Notes: generated by a model not told the origin, from the sequence alone. A DNA stretch of 64,000 bases from Niveispirillum sp943371025 (GCA_943371025.1 CALRTC020000007.1:124001-188000); one strand, 5' to 3'. Shown: positions 51,186-60,970, numbered from the stretch's first letter. Made by a program: numbers and translations.

Positions 51186-51976
51186 CGAAAGCCATCATGA
51201 ATTCCGAAGATCTGGCCGGGCTGCTGCCGGCCGTGCGCGCCGCCGCCGAAAAGGCCTCCGCTGCCATCCTGTGCCATTACGAGGCTGGGGCCGAAGCCAC
51301 CACCAAGGCCGATGGCAGCCCCGTAACCGCAGCCGATAATGATGCCGACGCCATCATCCTGGCCGCCCTGCGCGCCCTGACCCCGGATATTCCCGTGGTG
51401 ACAGAGGAGGAGGTGGCGGCCGGCCGCGTTCCGGATATCTCCGCCGGCACTTTCTGGCTGGTCGATCCGCTGGACGGCACCAAGGAATTCATCAAGCGCA
51501 ATGGCGAGTTCACGGTGAATATCGCCCTGATCCAGGATGGCGTGCCAGCACTGGGCGTCGTCATGCTGCCGGTGGGCGGCACGATCTATGCCGCCGCCGG
51601 CCCCGGCACCGCCGTACGCGGCCGCCCAGGCCACCCCGACGAGCCCATCAAGGTCCGGGCGGTACCGGCCGTGGGCATGACCGTCCTGACCTCGCGCAGT
51701 CATGCCGACAACGCCGCCGTGGATGAATTCCTGACGGGACGGCGGGTGGCCGAACGGGTGGCCGCCGGCAGTTCCCTGAAATTCTGCCGGGTGGCGGAAG
51801 GGGTGGGCGATGTCTATCCCCGCCTGGGTCCCACCTGCGAATGGGATATCGCGGCAGGCCACGCCGTGCTGCTGGGGGCGGGCGGCAGCCTGACCCTGCT
51901 GGATGGGGAACCCTTCCCCTATGGCAAGGCGCCCACCTTCCTGAACCCGCATTTCGTCGCCTGGGGCGGGGCGTGA
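51182..51976 (+). CDS. cysQ: 3'(2'),5'-bisphosphate nucleotidase
   Basis: Encodes 264 residues from ATG 51182, overlapping the preceding stop; ATG 51197 is an alternative. Inositol-monophosphatase-fold motifs: TEEEVAAG (metal glutamates), WLVDPLDGTKEFIKRNGEF (D-x-L-D-G-T) and GPTCEWDIAAGHAVL. It removes the 3'-phosphate of PAP formed in sulfate assimilation. Coupling to a molybdopterin hydroxylase gene is unusual, with no obvious metabolic link. Confidence 0.93.
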   Translation: MTKAIMNSEDLAGLLPAVRAAAEKASAAILCHYEAGAEATTKADGSPVTAADNDADAIILAALRALTPDIPVVTEEEVAAGRVPDISAGTFWLVDPLDGTKEFIKRNGEFTVNIALIQDGVPALGVVMLPVGGTIYAAAGPGTAVRGRPGHPDEPIKVRAVPAVGMTVLTSRSHADNAAVDEFLTGRRVAERVAAGSSLKFCRVAEGVGDVYPRLGPTCEWDIAAGHAVLLGAGGSLTLLDGEPFPYGKAPTFLNPHFVAWGGA

Positions 51977-52090
51977 GGGGCTGACGGCTGCCGCCATGGC
52001 CTGCGACGGCCATCACTGATGCCCTTGCCTGGATTATGTAGAAACATTCCAGATGTTCGATTTACTTCATCAGCAGGAAGGCGCCCCCCC

Positions 52091-53458
52091 ATGTCCCAAT
52101 ATGATTTCGACCTGTTCACCATCGGTGCCGGTTCCGGCGGGGTGCGGGCGTCGCGTATCGCGGCAGGACATGGCGCCCGCGTGGCGGTGGCGGAGGAGCG
52201 CTATTTCGGTGGCACCTGCGTCAATGTTGGCTGTGTGCCGAAGAAACTGCTGGTCTATGGCGCGGAATATGGCCAGGCGTTCCAGGATGCAGCCGGGTTC
52301 GGCTGGCATGTGGAGAATGTCCGCCATGACTGGAACGCCCTGATCGCCGCCAAGGACAAGGAGATTACGCGCCTGAACGGCATCTATCGCCGGCTGCTGG
52401 ACGGGGCGGGTGTCACCATCTTCGAAGGGCGCGCCACCATTGTTGATGCCCATACTGTGGAGGTGAACGGCCAGCGTGTGACGGCGGAGCGTATTCTGAT
52501 CGCGACGGGCGGTTGGCCGGAACTGCCGGACGAGCCGGGAGCCAAGGAGTATGGCATCACCTCGAACGAGGTGTTCTATCTGAAGACCTTTCCGCGGCGT
52601 GTCGTCGTGGCGGGCGGCGGCTATATCGCGCTGGAATTTGCCAGCCTGTTCAATGGGCTGGGCGCCAAGGTCACGCAGCTATACCGTGGGGAGCAGATCC
52701 TGCGCGGCTTTGACAGCGACGTGCGCGACTTTGTGGCGGACGAGGTGCGCAAGGCCGGCATCGACCTGCGCATCCGCACCATCATTACCCGGATCGAGAA
52801 GATGGAAGGCGGCCTGCTGGCCCATCTGTCGGACGGAACCACCCTGGAATGTGATGCCGTCGTCTATGCCATCGGCCGCAAGCCGATGAGTTACGGCCTG
52901 GGCCTGGAAGCGCTGGGCGTGGAAAAGGACGCGGCCGGCGCCATCAAGGTCGATGATGAGTACCGCACGTCAGTGCCCAGCCTCTATGCCCTGGGCGACG
53001 TCACCAACCGCGTGAACCTGACGCCGGTCGCCCTGGCCGAAGGCCATGTGCTGGCCGACCGGCTGTATGGCAACCGGCCGCGTGACGTGAATTACGACAA
53101 TATCCCCACGGCCGTCTTCTCCATTCCGCCCGTTGCCACGGTCGGCATCACGGAGGAGCGGGCCCGTGCCACGTTGCCGGGCGGGGTCGATGTCTATCGC
53201 ACCAATTTCAAACCCATGCGCCACCAGTTGTCGGGCCGCGACCAGCGCAGCTTCATGAAGCTGGTGGTGGATCGTGCCACGCAGAAGGTGGTGGGATGCC
53301 ACATGGTGGGGGCCGACACGCCGGAAATGATCCAGGGTGTGGCCGTGGCCATGAATGCCGGTGCCACCAAGCAGGTGTTCGACAATACCATCGGTCTGCA
53401 CCCGACGGCGGCGGAGGAATTCGTCACCCTGCGCACGAAGTCGCCCGACCCGGATTGA
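52091..53458 (+). CDS. gor: Glutathione-disulfide reductase
   Basis: Encodes 455 residues. FAD site DLFTIGAGSGGVRASRIAA, redox disulfide GGTCVNVGCVPKKLLV, NADPH site RRVVVAGGGYIALEFASLF, second FAD motif SLYALGDVTNR and C-terminal dimer motif IGLHPTAAEEFVTLR containing the active-site histidine. It regenerates GSH with NADPH in the cytoplasm. ATG 52091 has AGGAAGG upstream at slightly long spacing. Single-gene unit. Confidence 0.95.
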   Translation: MSQYDFDLFTIGAGSGGVRASRIAAGHGARVAVAEERYFGGTCVNVGCVPKKLLVYGAEYGQAFQDAAGFGWHVENVRHDWNALIAAKDKEITRLNGIYRRLLDGAGVTIFEGRATIVDAHTVEVNGQRVTAERILIATGGWPELPDEPGAKEYGITSNEVFYLKTFPRRVVVAGGGYIALEFASLFNGLGAKVTQLYRGEQILRGFDSDVRDFVADEVRKAGIDLRIRTIITRIEKMEGGLLAHLSDGTTLECDAVVYAIGRKPMSYGLGLEALGVEKDAAGAIKVDDEYRTSVPSLYALGDVTNRVNLTPVALAEGHVLADRLYGNRPRDVNYDNIPTAVFSIPPVATVGITEERARATLPGGVDVYRTNFKPMRHQLSGRDQRSFMKLVVDRATQKVVGCHMVGADTPEMIQGVAVAMNAGATKQVFDNTIGLHPTAAEEFVTLRTKSPDPD

Positions 53459-53482
53459 ACCGGGCGGGCGCCCTCGGCCTCG

Positions 53483-53689
53483 TCAGCCCCACATCCCGGT
53501 ATCCCGGCGCAGCTGCGGCGGGATGCCGTAGCGGTAGGCCTCGCCGGCCAGCAGCTCCGTCAGAACAGACTGGAGCTGTCCGGCCAGACCTGCCAGACCG
53601 GTCTGGCGCCGCGACGGCGGTATGGTCTGGACGAGACGAAGGGTCTGGGGCCGCGAGGCTGCCCCATGGGCCAAATTCAGCTTTTGCAT
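53483..53689 (-). CDS. Possible small protein of unknown function
   Basis: Encodes 68 residues from ATG 53689, with AAAGGA 9 bases upstream. The C-terminal half (LQSVLTELLAGEAYRYGIPPQLRRD) looks like a folded or amphipathic segment. No signal or membrane segment. It is divergent from a GcvA-like LysR gene, and TTTTGCAT at its start is mirrored near the LysR start, so it could be the LysR target. Family not recognised. Confidence 0.5.
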   Translation of the reverse strand: MQKLNLAHGAASRPQTLRLVQTIPPSRRQTGLAGLAGQLQSVLTELLAGEAYRYGIPPQLRRDTGMWG

Positions 53690-53823
53690 TTGATGGGTTC
53701 CTTTACCCGGTAGCGGCGTTGATAGGTTCCGTTACATGTAGTCTCTGGTATTCCTGCCTGGACGACAAACGAGTAATCCCGATAGGATGCAAAAGCAGAT
53801 TTGATGCATAAGGGGTTTTGCGT

Positions 53824-54789
53824 ATGGACAGGCGTCTTCCCCCCTTGAACGCGCTGCGTGCCTTTGAATCAGCCGCGCGTCATTTGTCCTTTACCAAGGC
53901 TGCGGATGAGCTGGCGGTGACCCAGGCGGCCGTTTCCTATCAGATCCGGCAGTTGGAAGAGCATATAGGCCGGGAGCTGTTCCGTCGCCTGACGCGGAAG
54001 CTGGAACTGACCCCCGCCGGTCTGGAGTTGCAGGTGGCAGTGGAGGATGCGTTCGATCGCATCCGGTCCACCATGCACAAGCTGACGGACGCGGCGGAGG
54101 ACAAGGTGCTGTCGGTGACGACGCTGCCGACCTTCGCCTCGCATTGGCTGGTGCCGCGCCTGGGGCATTTCCAGCTTCGGCATCCCGATCTGGCGGTACG
54201 GCTGGACAGTTCCGTCGGTCTGTGTGACCTGAACAGCCAGTTCGACATCGCCATCCGGTCCGGCATGGGGCAATGGCCGGGCATGGTGGCGGAACCGCTG
54301 GTGGAATATACGCTGACCCCGGTTCTCAGCCCGATCCTGGCGGAAAGGGTAGGCGGCATCCGGCATCCGTCCGATCTGGCCGGGTTACCATTGCTGGATT
54401 ATGCCCATCACGAAGATGTCCGTTACTGGCATCTGTGGTTTGCATTGGCGGATGTCGCAGTCGACCGGCTGCGGACCGGGCCGCAATATGATGTCCAGGC
54501 CATCACGGGGCAGGCGGCGGTGATGGGGCAGGGCGTGGCTCTGGTCTGCCCGGCCTTTTTCGCCGCTGATATCGCTGCCGGAAGATTGGTCGTACCGTTT
54601 CCGGACCTTATTCTGCGAACTGATCGGTCCTACTGGCTGGTCTGTTCGCAACGGCGCATCGACGAACCGAAGATCAAGGCCTTCCGGGACTGGATATTGT
54701 CGGAAGTGGCGGCCTGCACCGGTCAGTGCGGCGCGCTGGGCGGGATGTTGAACGTCCTGCCGCCGATCCCGCTCCGCGTCCCGGCTTGA
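53824..54789 (+). CDS. LysR family regulator, GcvA-like
   Basis: Encodes 321 residues from ATG 53824, with AAGGGG 8 bases upstream. The N-terminus RRLPPLNALRAFESAARHLSFTKAADELAVTQAAVSYQIRQLE is the GcvA/AmpR signature. The effector domain includes TTLPTFASHWLVPRLGHF and DIAIRSGMGQWPG, typical of the group. GcvA regulates glycine cleavage in E. coli; no gcv gene is here, so the real target is unknown, with the divergent small gene the nearest candidate. Inverted repeat GCTTTTGCAT (53680-53689)/ATGCAAAAGC (53787-53796) flanks the intergenic space. Confidence 0.9.
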   Translation: MDRRLPPLNALRAFESAARHLSFTKAADELAVTQAAVSYQIRQLEEHIGRELFRRLTRKLELTPAGLELQVAVEDAFDRIRSTMHKLTDAAEDKVLSVTTLPTFASHWLVPRLGHFQLRHPDLAVRLDSSVGLCDLNSQFDIAIRSGMGQWPGMVAEPLVEYTLTPVLSPILAERVGGIRHPSDLAGLPLLDYAHHEDVRYWHLWFALADVAVDRLRTGPQYDVQAITGQAAVMGQGVALVCPAFFAADIAAGRLVVPFPDLILRTDRSYWLVCSQRRIDEPKIKAFRDWILSEVAACTGQCGALGGMLNVLPPIPLRVPA

Positions 54790-54867
54790 CTATACTTTCG
54801 GACAGGTATTGCATTTATATACGAAGGGATAGTTGCGTCCTGCAATCGGCGCTGTTGCAGAAATCCA

Positions 54868-55224
54868 CTATTCCAGGCGCCAGCCCAGGAGGACGGCCGT
54901 GCGGGCGGCAAGAATGCCGATCAGGGCTCCGATGGCGGCGGGCAGGGTGGCAACGGCGGCCGCGATCAGGCCGCGCTCGATCCCGGGCATGGAACTGCCA
55001 GGCGGCGGATGGGCCAGCAGATGCGCCACCAGCACGCCTCCGGCCAAACCCAGAATGCCCAGGACGGCGAGGCGCGGGATGAACAGGGCCAGCAAGAAGG
55101 CCGAGGCCGCCAGGATGGCCAGCGTCCCGGACAAGGTGTCGGCGGTCAGATCCCACAGCCCGGCACAGGCACCCATCAGGGCGGCCAGACCCGACACCAT
55201 CAGTAATTTCGTCGTGGCCATCAT
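54868..55224 (-). CDS. Small multi-pass membrane protein of unknown function
   Basis: Encodes 118 residues from ATG 55224 or the next ATG at 55221, with AAGGAAAGG upstream. Four hydrophobic segments are visible (TKLLMVSGLAALMGACAGL, GTLAILAASAFLLALFI, LAVLGILGLAGGVLVAHLL, LIAAAVATLPAAIGALIGI). Little loop sequence and no charged motif remain to suggest a transport role. It lies between two unrelated genes and is probably a single-gene unit. Confidence 0.65.
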   Translation of the reverse strand: MMATTKLLMVSGLAALMGACAGLWDLTADTLSGTLAILAASAFLLALFIPRLAVLGILGLAGGVLVAHLLAHPPPGSSMPGIERGLIAAAVATLPAAIGALIGILAARTAVLLGWRLE

Positions 55225-55392
55225 GCGATCGGCCCTTTCCTTCAACTCCGCAATCGCCCTTCGGCGTATGGGATGAAGATGGGCGTCGATTGCGGCGAAA
55301 GCCGGTCAAGGGCCGGGCGGCGGCGGGGCGGGCCGACGGTGATGCCAAGGCCCGACCCGTTCCACCGGTCTTTGTCACAGCAGGACGGCGGG

Positions 55393-55776
55393 TTATTCCG
55401 CCGCCATGGCCTGCCGCATGGGTGGGGTGAACAAGGCCACCTTGGGCAGGGGACGGTCGGCATGCAGGCCGGCCATCGCTTCGCTCTGCTTCGCGGATGC
55501 GCGCGTCAGTTCGGCATGTTCGCGGACCAGGTTACGCAGCACGGCCCAATGGCGGCGGATGCTGTCCTCCACCTCCCGGATTCGCATGTCCGGGGCGGCA
55601 GGTTCTGCCGTCAGGGCGGCAAGAATTTCCGAGAGACCAATGCTGGATTGGGGTTCATCCAGCAGGCGCAGCCCGGCGGGCAAGCCGTCATTATTGCTGG
55701 AGGCCTTGGAATCCTTGGTGCGCAGGAAACCGCCGGAGGACTTGCCAGCGGTGGGGCGGTGAAGTCGGTCGTGCAT
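55393..55776 (-). CDS. Conserved-looking soluble protein of unknown function
   Basis: Encodes 127 residues from ATG 55776, with GGGAGGG about 6 bases upstream. The N-terminal 40 residues are polar and disordered-looking. A helical region follows (PDMRIREVEDSIRRHWAVLRNLVREHAELTRASAKQ). No signal peptide. It lies 111 bp upstream of... mutL's end on the same strand, with no evident relation. Function unknown. Confidence 0.6.
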   Translation of the reverse strand: MHDRLHRPTAGKSSGGFLRTKDSKASSNNDGLPAGLRLLDEPQSSIGLSEILAALTAEPAAPDMRIREVEDSIRRHWAVLRNLVREHAELTRASAKQSEAMAGLHADRPLPKVALFTPPMRQAMAAE

Positions 55777-55887
55777 GTCTGACCCTCCCGGTGAAACGGA
55801 TAGGGACGGGGGAAGCAAAGACCGTGCCGAATACAACCGGGCGTTTTCTGCCTCTCTCTTTCGGGTGGAGAGCGGGTGAAGTGGGGC

Positions 55888-57756
55888 TCAGCGCCGGCCA
55901 AACAGCCGCTCGATATCGCCCAGTTTCAGTTCCACATAGGTGGGACGGCCATGGTTGCACTGTCCGCTGTGCGGGGTGGCTTCCATCTGGCGCAGCAGGG
56001 CGTTCATCTCCTCCACATTCATGGGCCGCCCGGCGCGGACGCTGCCATGGCAGGCCATGCGCGAACAGATGGATTCCAGCTTGTCCTTCAACGCGTGGGC
56101 ATCGCCCAACTCGGCCAGCTCATCGGCGATATCCTTGATCAGGCCGCGTATATCGGCGCGGTTGCCCAGCATGGCCGGTGCCTCCCGCACCACCACCGCA
56201 CCCGACCCGAACGCCTCCAGCACCAGCCCCAGCTCTGCCAGTTCCGGTGCGCGTTCGCCCACCCGTTCTGCGTCCGCCGGGTCCAGTTCCACCACTTCCG
56301 GGATCAACAGCATCTGGCGTTTCACGCCCTCGCCCAGCATCTCCTTCTTCATCCGTTCATAGATCAGCCGCTCATGGGCGGCATGCTGGTCAACGATGAC
56401 GATGCCATTGTCGGTCTGGGCGACGATGTAGGTGGCGTGCAACTGCGCCCGTGCGGCCCCCAGCGGGAAATGGACCGGCGTGGCGGCGGTGGCGTCTGCC
56501 TCCTCCATGCGTGCGGCGGGGGCAAAATCGACGGGTGCTGTGGCCGCGGGGCCGGCGACTGGCTGTGGGGACTGGAACCGGAAGGCCGCTTCGGCCATCT
56601 CCCGTGCCACCGGTGGCGGGGCATGGTGCTGACCATAGGGCGTGGGCTGCCAGGGCCGGGCTAGCTGTGGTTCCCAAAGCAGGCTGGATTGCGGGGCCAC
56701 GCGCGGGGTCAGGCTGGCCAGCGTGTCGGTGGCCACCGTCGTGCTGGCGCGGTGTCCGGCGGCGGCCAGGGCATGCTTCAGCGCGCCCACGATCAGGCCA
56801 CGGATCAGCGCCTGATCGCGGAACCGCACTTCCGTCTTGGCGGGGTGGACATTCACATCCACGTCGTGCGGGTTCAGCGTCAGAAACAGCGCCAGCACGG
56901 GATGACGGTCACGGGCCAGGAAGTCGGCATAGGCGCCGCGCACGGCCCCGACCATCAGCCGGTCCTTCACGGGACGGCCGTTGACGAACAGATATTGGCC
57001 GGCGGCCGTGGGCTTGTTGTAGGTGGGAAGGCCGATATGGCCGACCAGCCGGACGCCGGCCCGGTCGGCATCGACGGGGATGGCGTTTTCCTGGAATTCC
57101 CGCCCCAGGACCGACCCCAGCCGGACCAGCCGGGCCGCCTCTTCATCCCCTGAACTGGCGGCCAGGCGCACGGGTGTGCGCCCATCGTCGGTAACGGTGA
57201 AGGCCACGCCGGGATGGGCCATGGCCAGCCGTTCCACCACATCGATGGCATGCTGGCTTTCCGTGCGGCTGCCCTTCAGGAATTTCAGCCGGGCCGGGGT
57301 GGCATAGAACAGGTCCCGCACCTCCACCCGCGTGCCCAGTCCGCCGGGGGCGGGGCCCACGGGATGGACGGCGCCGCCTTCCACCAGAATGGCGCTGGCA
57401 TGGTCGGCATCTTCGGTGCGGCTGGTGATGGTAAGCCGGCTGACGGCCCCGATGCTGGGCAGCGCTTCACCGCGAAAACCCAGGGTGCGGATGTCTGTCA
57501 GGTCGCCATCGGGCAGCTTCGACGTGGCATGGCGTTCCACGGCCAGGGCAAGCTGGTCCGGGTCCATGCCGCAGCCGTCATCGGCGACGGACAGCAGCGC
57601 CTTGCCGCCATCGCGCAGGGTCACATCAATGCGCCGCGCCCCGGCATCCAGCGCGTTCTCCACCAGTTCCTTCACGGCGGCGGCGGGTCGCTCCACCACC
57701 TCGCCGGCGGCGATCTGGTTGACGAGATTGTCGGGAAGGCGGCGGATGGTCGGCAT
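55888..57756 (-). CDS. mutL: DNA mismatch repair protein MutL
   Basis: Encodes 622 residues from ATG 57756. The GHKL ATPase begins IRRLPDNLVNQIAAGEVVERPAAAVKELVENALDAGA, then DDGCGM and RGEALPSIG. The C-terminal domain has the metal-dependent endonuclease motif DQHAAHERLIYE, and ACHGSVRAG and CNHGRPTYVEL near the end, so this is the endonuclease type of MutL used by bacteria without MutH. A Pro/Ala-rich linker spans about 345-430. It acts with MutS in mismatch repair. No mutS in the window. Confidence 0.96.
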   Translation of the reverse strand: MPTIRRLPDNLVNQIAAGEVVERPAAAVKELVENALDAGARRIDVTLRDGGKALLSVADDGCGMDPDQLALAVERHATSKLPDGDLTDIRTLGFRGEALPSIGAVSRLTITSRTEDADHASAILVEGGAVHPVGPAPGGLGTRVEVRDLFYATPARLKFLKGSRTESQHAIDVVERLAMAHPGVAFTVTDDGRTPVRLAASSGDEEAARLVRLGSVLGREFQENAIPVDADRAGVRLVGHIGLPTYNKPTAAGQYLFVNGRPVKDRLMVGAVRGAYADFLARDRHPVLALFLTLNPHDVDVNVHPAKTEVRFRDQALIRGLIVGALKHALAAAGHRASTTVATDTLASLTPRVAPQSSLLWEPQLARPWQPTPYGQHHAPPPVAREMAEAAFRFQSPQPVAGPAATAPVDFAPAARMEEADATAATPVHFPLGAARAQLHATYIVAQTDNGIVIVDQHAAHERLIYERMKKEMLGEGVKRQMLLIPEVVELDPADAERVGERAPELAELGLVLEAFGSGAVVVREAPAMLGNRADIRGLIKDIADELAELGDAHALKDKLESICSRMACHGSVRAGRPMNVEEMNALLRQMEATPHSGQCNHGRPTYVELKLGDIERLFGRR

Positions 57757-57831
57757 GGCTTGGTCATAGCACCGATGGGGGCTTCGCGCCAAGTCACCCA
57801 CAAGTTATGGCATGGTCGACCGGGATGATGG

Positions 57832-59121
57832 TCAGCCCGGCAGCTTAAGCCCCTCCACCACCGCCAATTGTTCACGCCGGACCTTCGTGGCGGCCAGCCG
57901 GACATTTGTCAGGTCCGCCCCCTTCATGTCGGCCTGCATCAGGTTGGCGAAGGACAGGTCGGCGCCGGTGAAATTGGTCTTCACCAGCCGGGCGCCGGAC
58001 AGGTTCGCATAGCGCAGCTTCGCACCGGCCAGTTCGGCCCGGACGATGCGGGTATCGTCGATCTTCAGATAGCCCAGATTGGCACCCGACAGGTTGGCGT
58101 TGGCCAGATGCGCGTCGGTCAGGTTGACGCCGCGCAGGTCGCAGCCGGACAGGTCGGCGCCGCGCAGATCCGCACCGGCCAGATTGCCAACCTGGATTTG
58201 CGCGCCCGACAGATCGACGCCATAGAGGATGGCCTGTGGCGCGTAAAGCCGGGTCAGGCAGGCGTGGGACAGGCAGTTGGCCCCGCGCAGGTCATAGCCC
58301 TTCAGGTCCAGTGCCAGTCCCGCCTGACCCGCCGTGCCCACCCATTCGGCATGCAGCTTGATCATCTCTTCCAGCGGCCTGGGCAGATCGCTGACGGGCT
58401 TGCCGGCTGGCTTGTCGGTCAGGGCGCCCGCCATGTCCGTCCCGCCCAGTTCCGTCATGACCAGCAGGGCGTTGGTCAGCACGGCCCCCTTCAGGCTGGC
58501 GCCGCGCACATCGGCGCCGGACATGTCGGCCCCCTCCAGGATGGCACCGTCCAGGGTGGCGTTGCGCAGGTTGGCGCGCACCAGTTTGGTTCCGCGCATC
58601 ACCGCATCCGTGAAGTCGGTATGCATGGCGACGGCACCGGACAGCTTGGCCTGCGACAGGTTGGCATTGGCCAGTTTGGCGCCCTGCATGTCGGCGGGGC
58701 TGGCGTCGCTTTCCACGACGACGATCTTCAGGCTGCCATCGGCGCCGCGTTCGGCCAGGGATCCGTCGCGCAGGTCGGCGCTGACCAGATTGGCGCCCGT
58801 CAGGTCCGCCCCGCGCAGGCTGGCGCCGCGCAGGTCGACCTTGACCATGGAGGCGCCGGTCAGGTTCGCTTCCCGCAGGTCGGCTGCGAACAGGGTGCAG
58901 CAATCCAGCGTGGCACCCGCCAGATTGGCCCGGCGCAGGATGCAGCCCGTCAGGTCGGCGTGCGCCAGATCACGACCCGCAAGGTTCAGCCCCGCCAGAT
59001 CGTAATTGGCCAGCACGGCGCGGGCACCGCCCATGCGGGCATTGCGGAACATCTCGTGCCGCTTCAGCAACGCATCAAGCTGTTCCTGTGTAACCTTATG
59101 GAAGGAGCGCTGTTCGCCCAC
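57832..59121 (-). CDS. Pentapeptide-repeat protein
   Basis: Encodes 429 residues from GTG 59121. After a 35-residue helical lead (VTQEQLDALLKRHEMFRNA) come long runs of A(D/N)LxG-type pentapeptides in two blocks, about 36-225 and 270-420, separated by a non-repeat insert (KPAGKPVSDLPRPLEEMIKLHAEW). They should fold as two quadrilateral beta-helices. Some such proteins mimic DNA and shield gyrase, but most have no known role. No membrane anchor is visible. Apparently a single-gene unit. Confidence 0.92.
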   Translation of the reverse strand: MGEQRSFHKVTQEQLDALLKRHEMFRNARMGGARAVLANYDLAGLNLAGRDLAHADLTGCILRRANLAGATLDCCTLFAADLREANLTGASMVKVDLRGASLRGADLTGANLVSADLRDGSLAERGADGSLKIVVVESDASPADMQGAKLANANLSQAKLSGAVAMHTDFTDAVMRGTKLVRANLRNATLDGAILEGADMSGADVRGASLKGAVLTNALLVMTELGGTDMAGALTDKPAGKPVSDLPRPLEEMIKLHAEWVGTAGQAGLALDLKGYDLRGANCLSHACLTRLYAPQAILYGVDLSGAQIQVGNLAGADLRGADLSGCDLRGVNLTDAHLANANLSGANLGYLKIDDTRIVRAELAGAKLRYANLSGARLVKTNFTGADLSFANLMQADMKGADLTNVRLAATKVRREQLAVVEGLKLPG

Positions 59122-59326
59122 CCTGGTCTTCCCCTGTCCGTCCCGGCGCGGGACTTCATACGGGGATATTACCGGCCTTGGCCCGACAGATGAAGTCCCG
59201 CATGGGGGCTATTCTTCTGGATGGTTGGGGGGGGACAGCCTTTGCTTGCGGCCATGCAGTGAAACCGGCCACCCGATGAGGCGGCCGGCATGGACATTCA
59301 GGATTGGAAAGGGCGTCAGGGGCTCG

Positions 59327-60970
59327 TCACCCCACCTTGCCGCCATTCACCAATCCGATCAGTCCGGCCGTGCTGGCATCATGCGACTTGGCCGCGTCGC
59401 CTTCCAGTTCCGGCAGGATGACCTTGGCCAACTGCTTGCCCAGCTCCACGCCCCACTGATCGAAGCTGTTGATGTTCCAGACGATACCCTGGACGAACAC
59501 CTTGTGTTCATAAAGGGCGATCAGCATGCCCAGGCGATAGGGATCGACCGCATCGACCAGGATGGTGTTGGTCGGACGATTGCCGGTGAAGATCTTGTGC
59601 GGCAGCAGGGCTTCCAGCGCCGGGCCCGACTTGCCCTCCTTCACCAGCTCCGCCCGCACTTCCTCGGCATTCTTGCCGCGCATCAGCGCTTCGGTCTGGG
59701 CCAGCGTGTTGGACAGCAGCATGGCATGGTGCCGGCCCGTCGGGTTCTGACTTGTGATCGGGGCAATGAAATCACACGGGATCAGGTGCGTGCCCTGATG
59801 GATCAGCTGATAGAAGGCATGCTGACCATTCGTTCCCGGTTCCCCGAAGATGATCGGGCCGGTGGCATAGTCGACCGCGTTGCCGTCGCGGTCCACCGAC
59901 TTGCCGTTGCTTTCCATGTCCAGCTGCTGGAGATAGGCGGGCAGGCGGGCCAGATATTGGTCATAGGGCAGGACCGCATGGGCCGCGGCACCCCAGAAAT
60001 TGCCGTACCAAACCCCCAGCAGGCCCAGGATGACCGGCATATTGGCCGCCAGCGGGGCGGTCCGGAAATGCTGGTCCATGGCATGGGCGCCGTCCAGCAG
60101 TTCGCCGAACTTCTCCGGACCGACCATCAGGGCGATGGGCAGGCCGATGGCCGACCACAGGCTGTAACGGCCACCCACCCAGTCCCAGAAGCCGAACATG
60201 TTGTCGGTGTCGATGCCGAACTTCGCCACCTCGGTGGCGTTGGTCGATACGGCCACGAAATGCTTGGCCACCGTTTCCGGCGTGCCGCCATTGGCCAGGA
60301 ACCAGTCGCGGGCCGTATGGGCGTTGGCCAGCGTTTCCTGCGTGGTGAAGGTCTTGGACGCGATGATGAACAGGGTCGTGGCCGGATCGACGCGGCGCAG
60401 AACCTCGGCAATATGGGTGCCATCGACATTGGAGACGAAATGCGCCTGCAGATGCGGGTGGTGCCAGGGCGTCAGGGCCTGGGTCACCATTACGGGGCCC
60501 AGGTCGGATCCGCCGATGCCGATATTGACGATATCGGTGATGGGCTGGCCATCATACCCGCGCCAATCCCCGTCGCGCACCTTGTGACAGAAGGCGTAGA
60601 GGCGGGCCAGCACCTCCTGCACGCCGGGCATCACGTCCTGCCCGTCCACCAGGATGGGCTGGTCGACACGGTTGCGCAGCGCGATGTGCAGCACGGCACG
60701 GTCTTCGGTGATGTTGATGCGCTCGCCCGCGAACATGGCGTCGCGCATGGCTTCCACCTTCTGCTGACGCGCCAGGTCGGTCAGCAGCGACAGTGTCTCG
60801 TCGGTGACGCGGTTCTTGGCATAATCCAGCAGCATCCCGTCGAAGGCGATCCGATAGCGGTCGAACCGACCGGGATCGGCGGCGAACAGGTCACGCATGC
60901 CCGTGCCTTCCAAAGAGGCACGATGGGCGGCAAGCGCCTTCCAGGCGGGGGATTGGGTCAAGGCGGACAT
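59327..60970 (-). CDS. pgi: Glucose-6-phosphate isomerase
   Basis: Encodes 547 residues, standard length. Signatures: NIGIGGSDLGPVMVTQAL, FIIASKTFTTQETLANA, WVGGRYSLWSAIGLPIAL and the C-terminal NINSFDQWGVELGK. The catalytic glutamate and histidine lie in the GEPGTNGQHAFYQLIHQG region. It interconverts glucose-6-P and fructose-6-P. Single-gene unit: 127 bp separate its start from the upstream unknown-module gene on the same strand. Confidence 0.97.
   Translation of the reverse strand: MSALTQSPAWKALAAHRASLEGTGMRDLFAADPGRFDRYRIAFDGMLLDYAKNRVTDETLSLLTDLARQQKVEAMRDAMFAGERINITEDRAVLHIALRNRVDQPILVDGQDVMPGVQEVLARLYAFCHKVRDGDWRGYDGQPITDIVNIGIGGSDLGPVMVTQALTPWHHPHLQAHFVSNVDGTHIAEVLRRVDPATTLFIIASKTFTTQETLANAHTARDWFLANGGTPETVAKHFVAVSTNATEVAKFGIDTDNMFGFWDWVGGRYSLWSAIGLPIALMVGPEKFGELLDGAHAMDQHFRTAPLAANMPVILGLLGVWYGNFWGAAAHAVLPYDQYLARLPAYLQQLDMESNGKSVDRDGNAVDYATGPIIFGEPGTNGQHAFYQLIHQGTHLIPCDFIAPITSQNPTGRHHAMLLSNTLAQTEALMRGKNAEEVRAELVKEGKSGPALEALLPHKIFTGNRPTNTILVDAVDPYRLGMLIALYEHKVFVQGIVWNINSFDQWGVELGKQLAKVILPELEGDAAKSHDASTAGLIGLVNGGKVG

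Noticed and set aside
57868..59193. Long antisense frame over the pentapeptide-repeat gene, itself repetitive
   Set aside because: It is the reverse translation of the pentapeptide repeats; the minus-strand protein has the correct A(D/N)LxG pattern.
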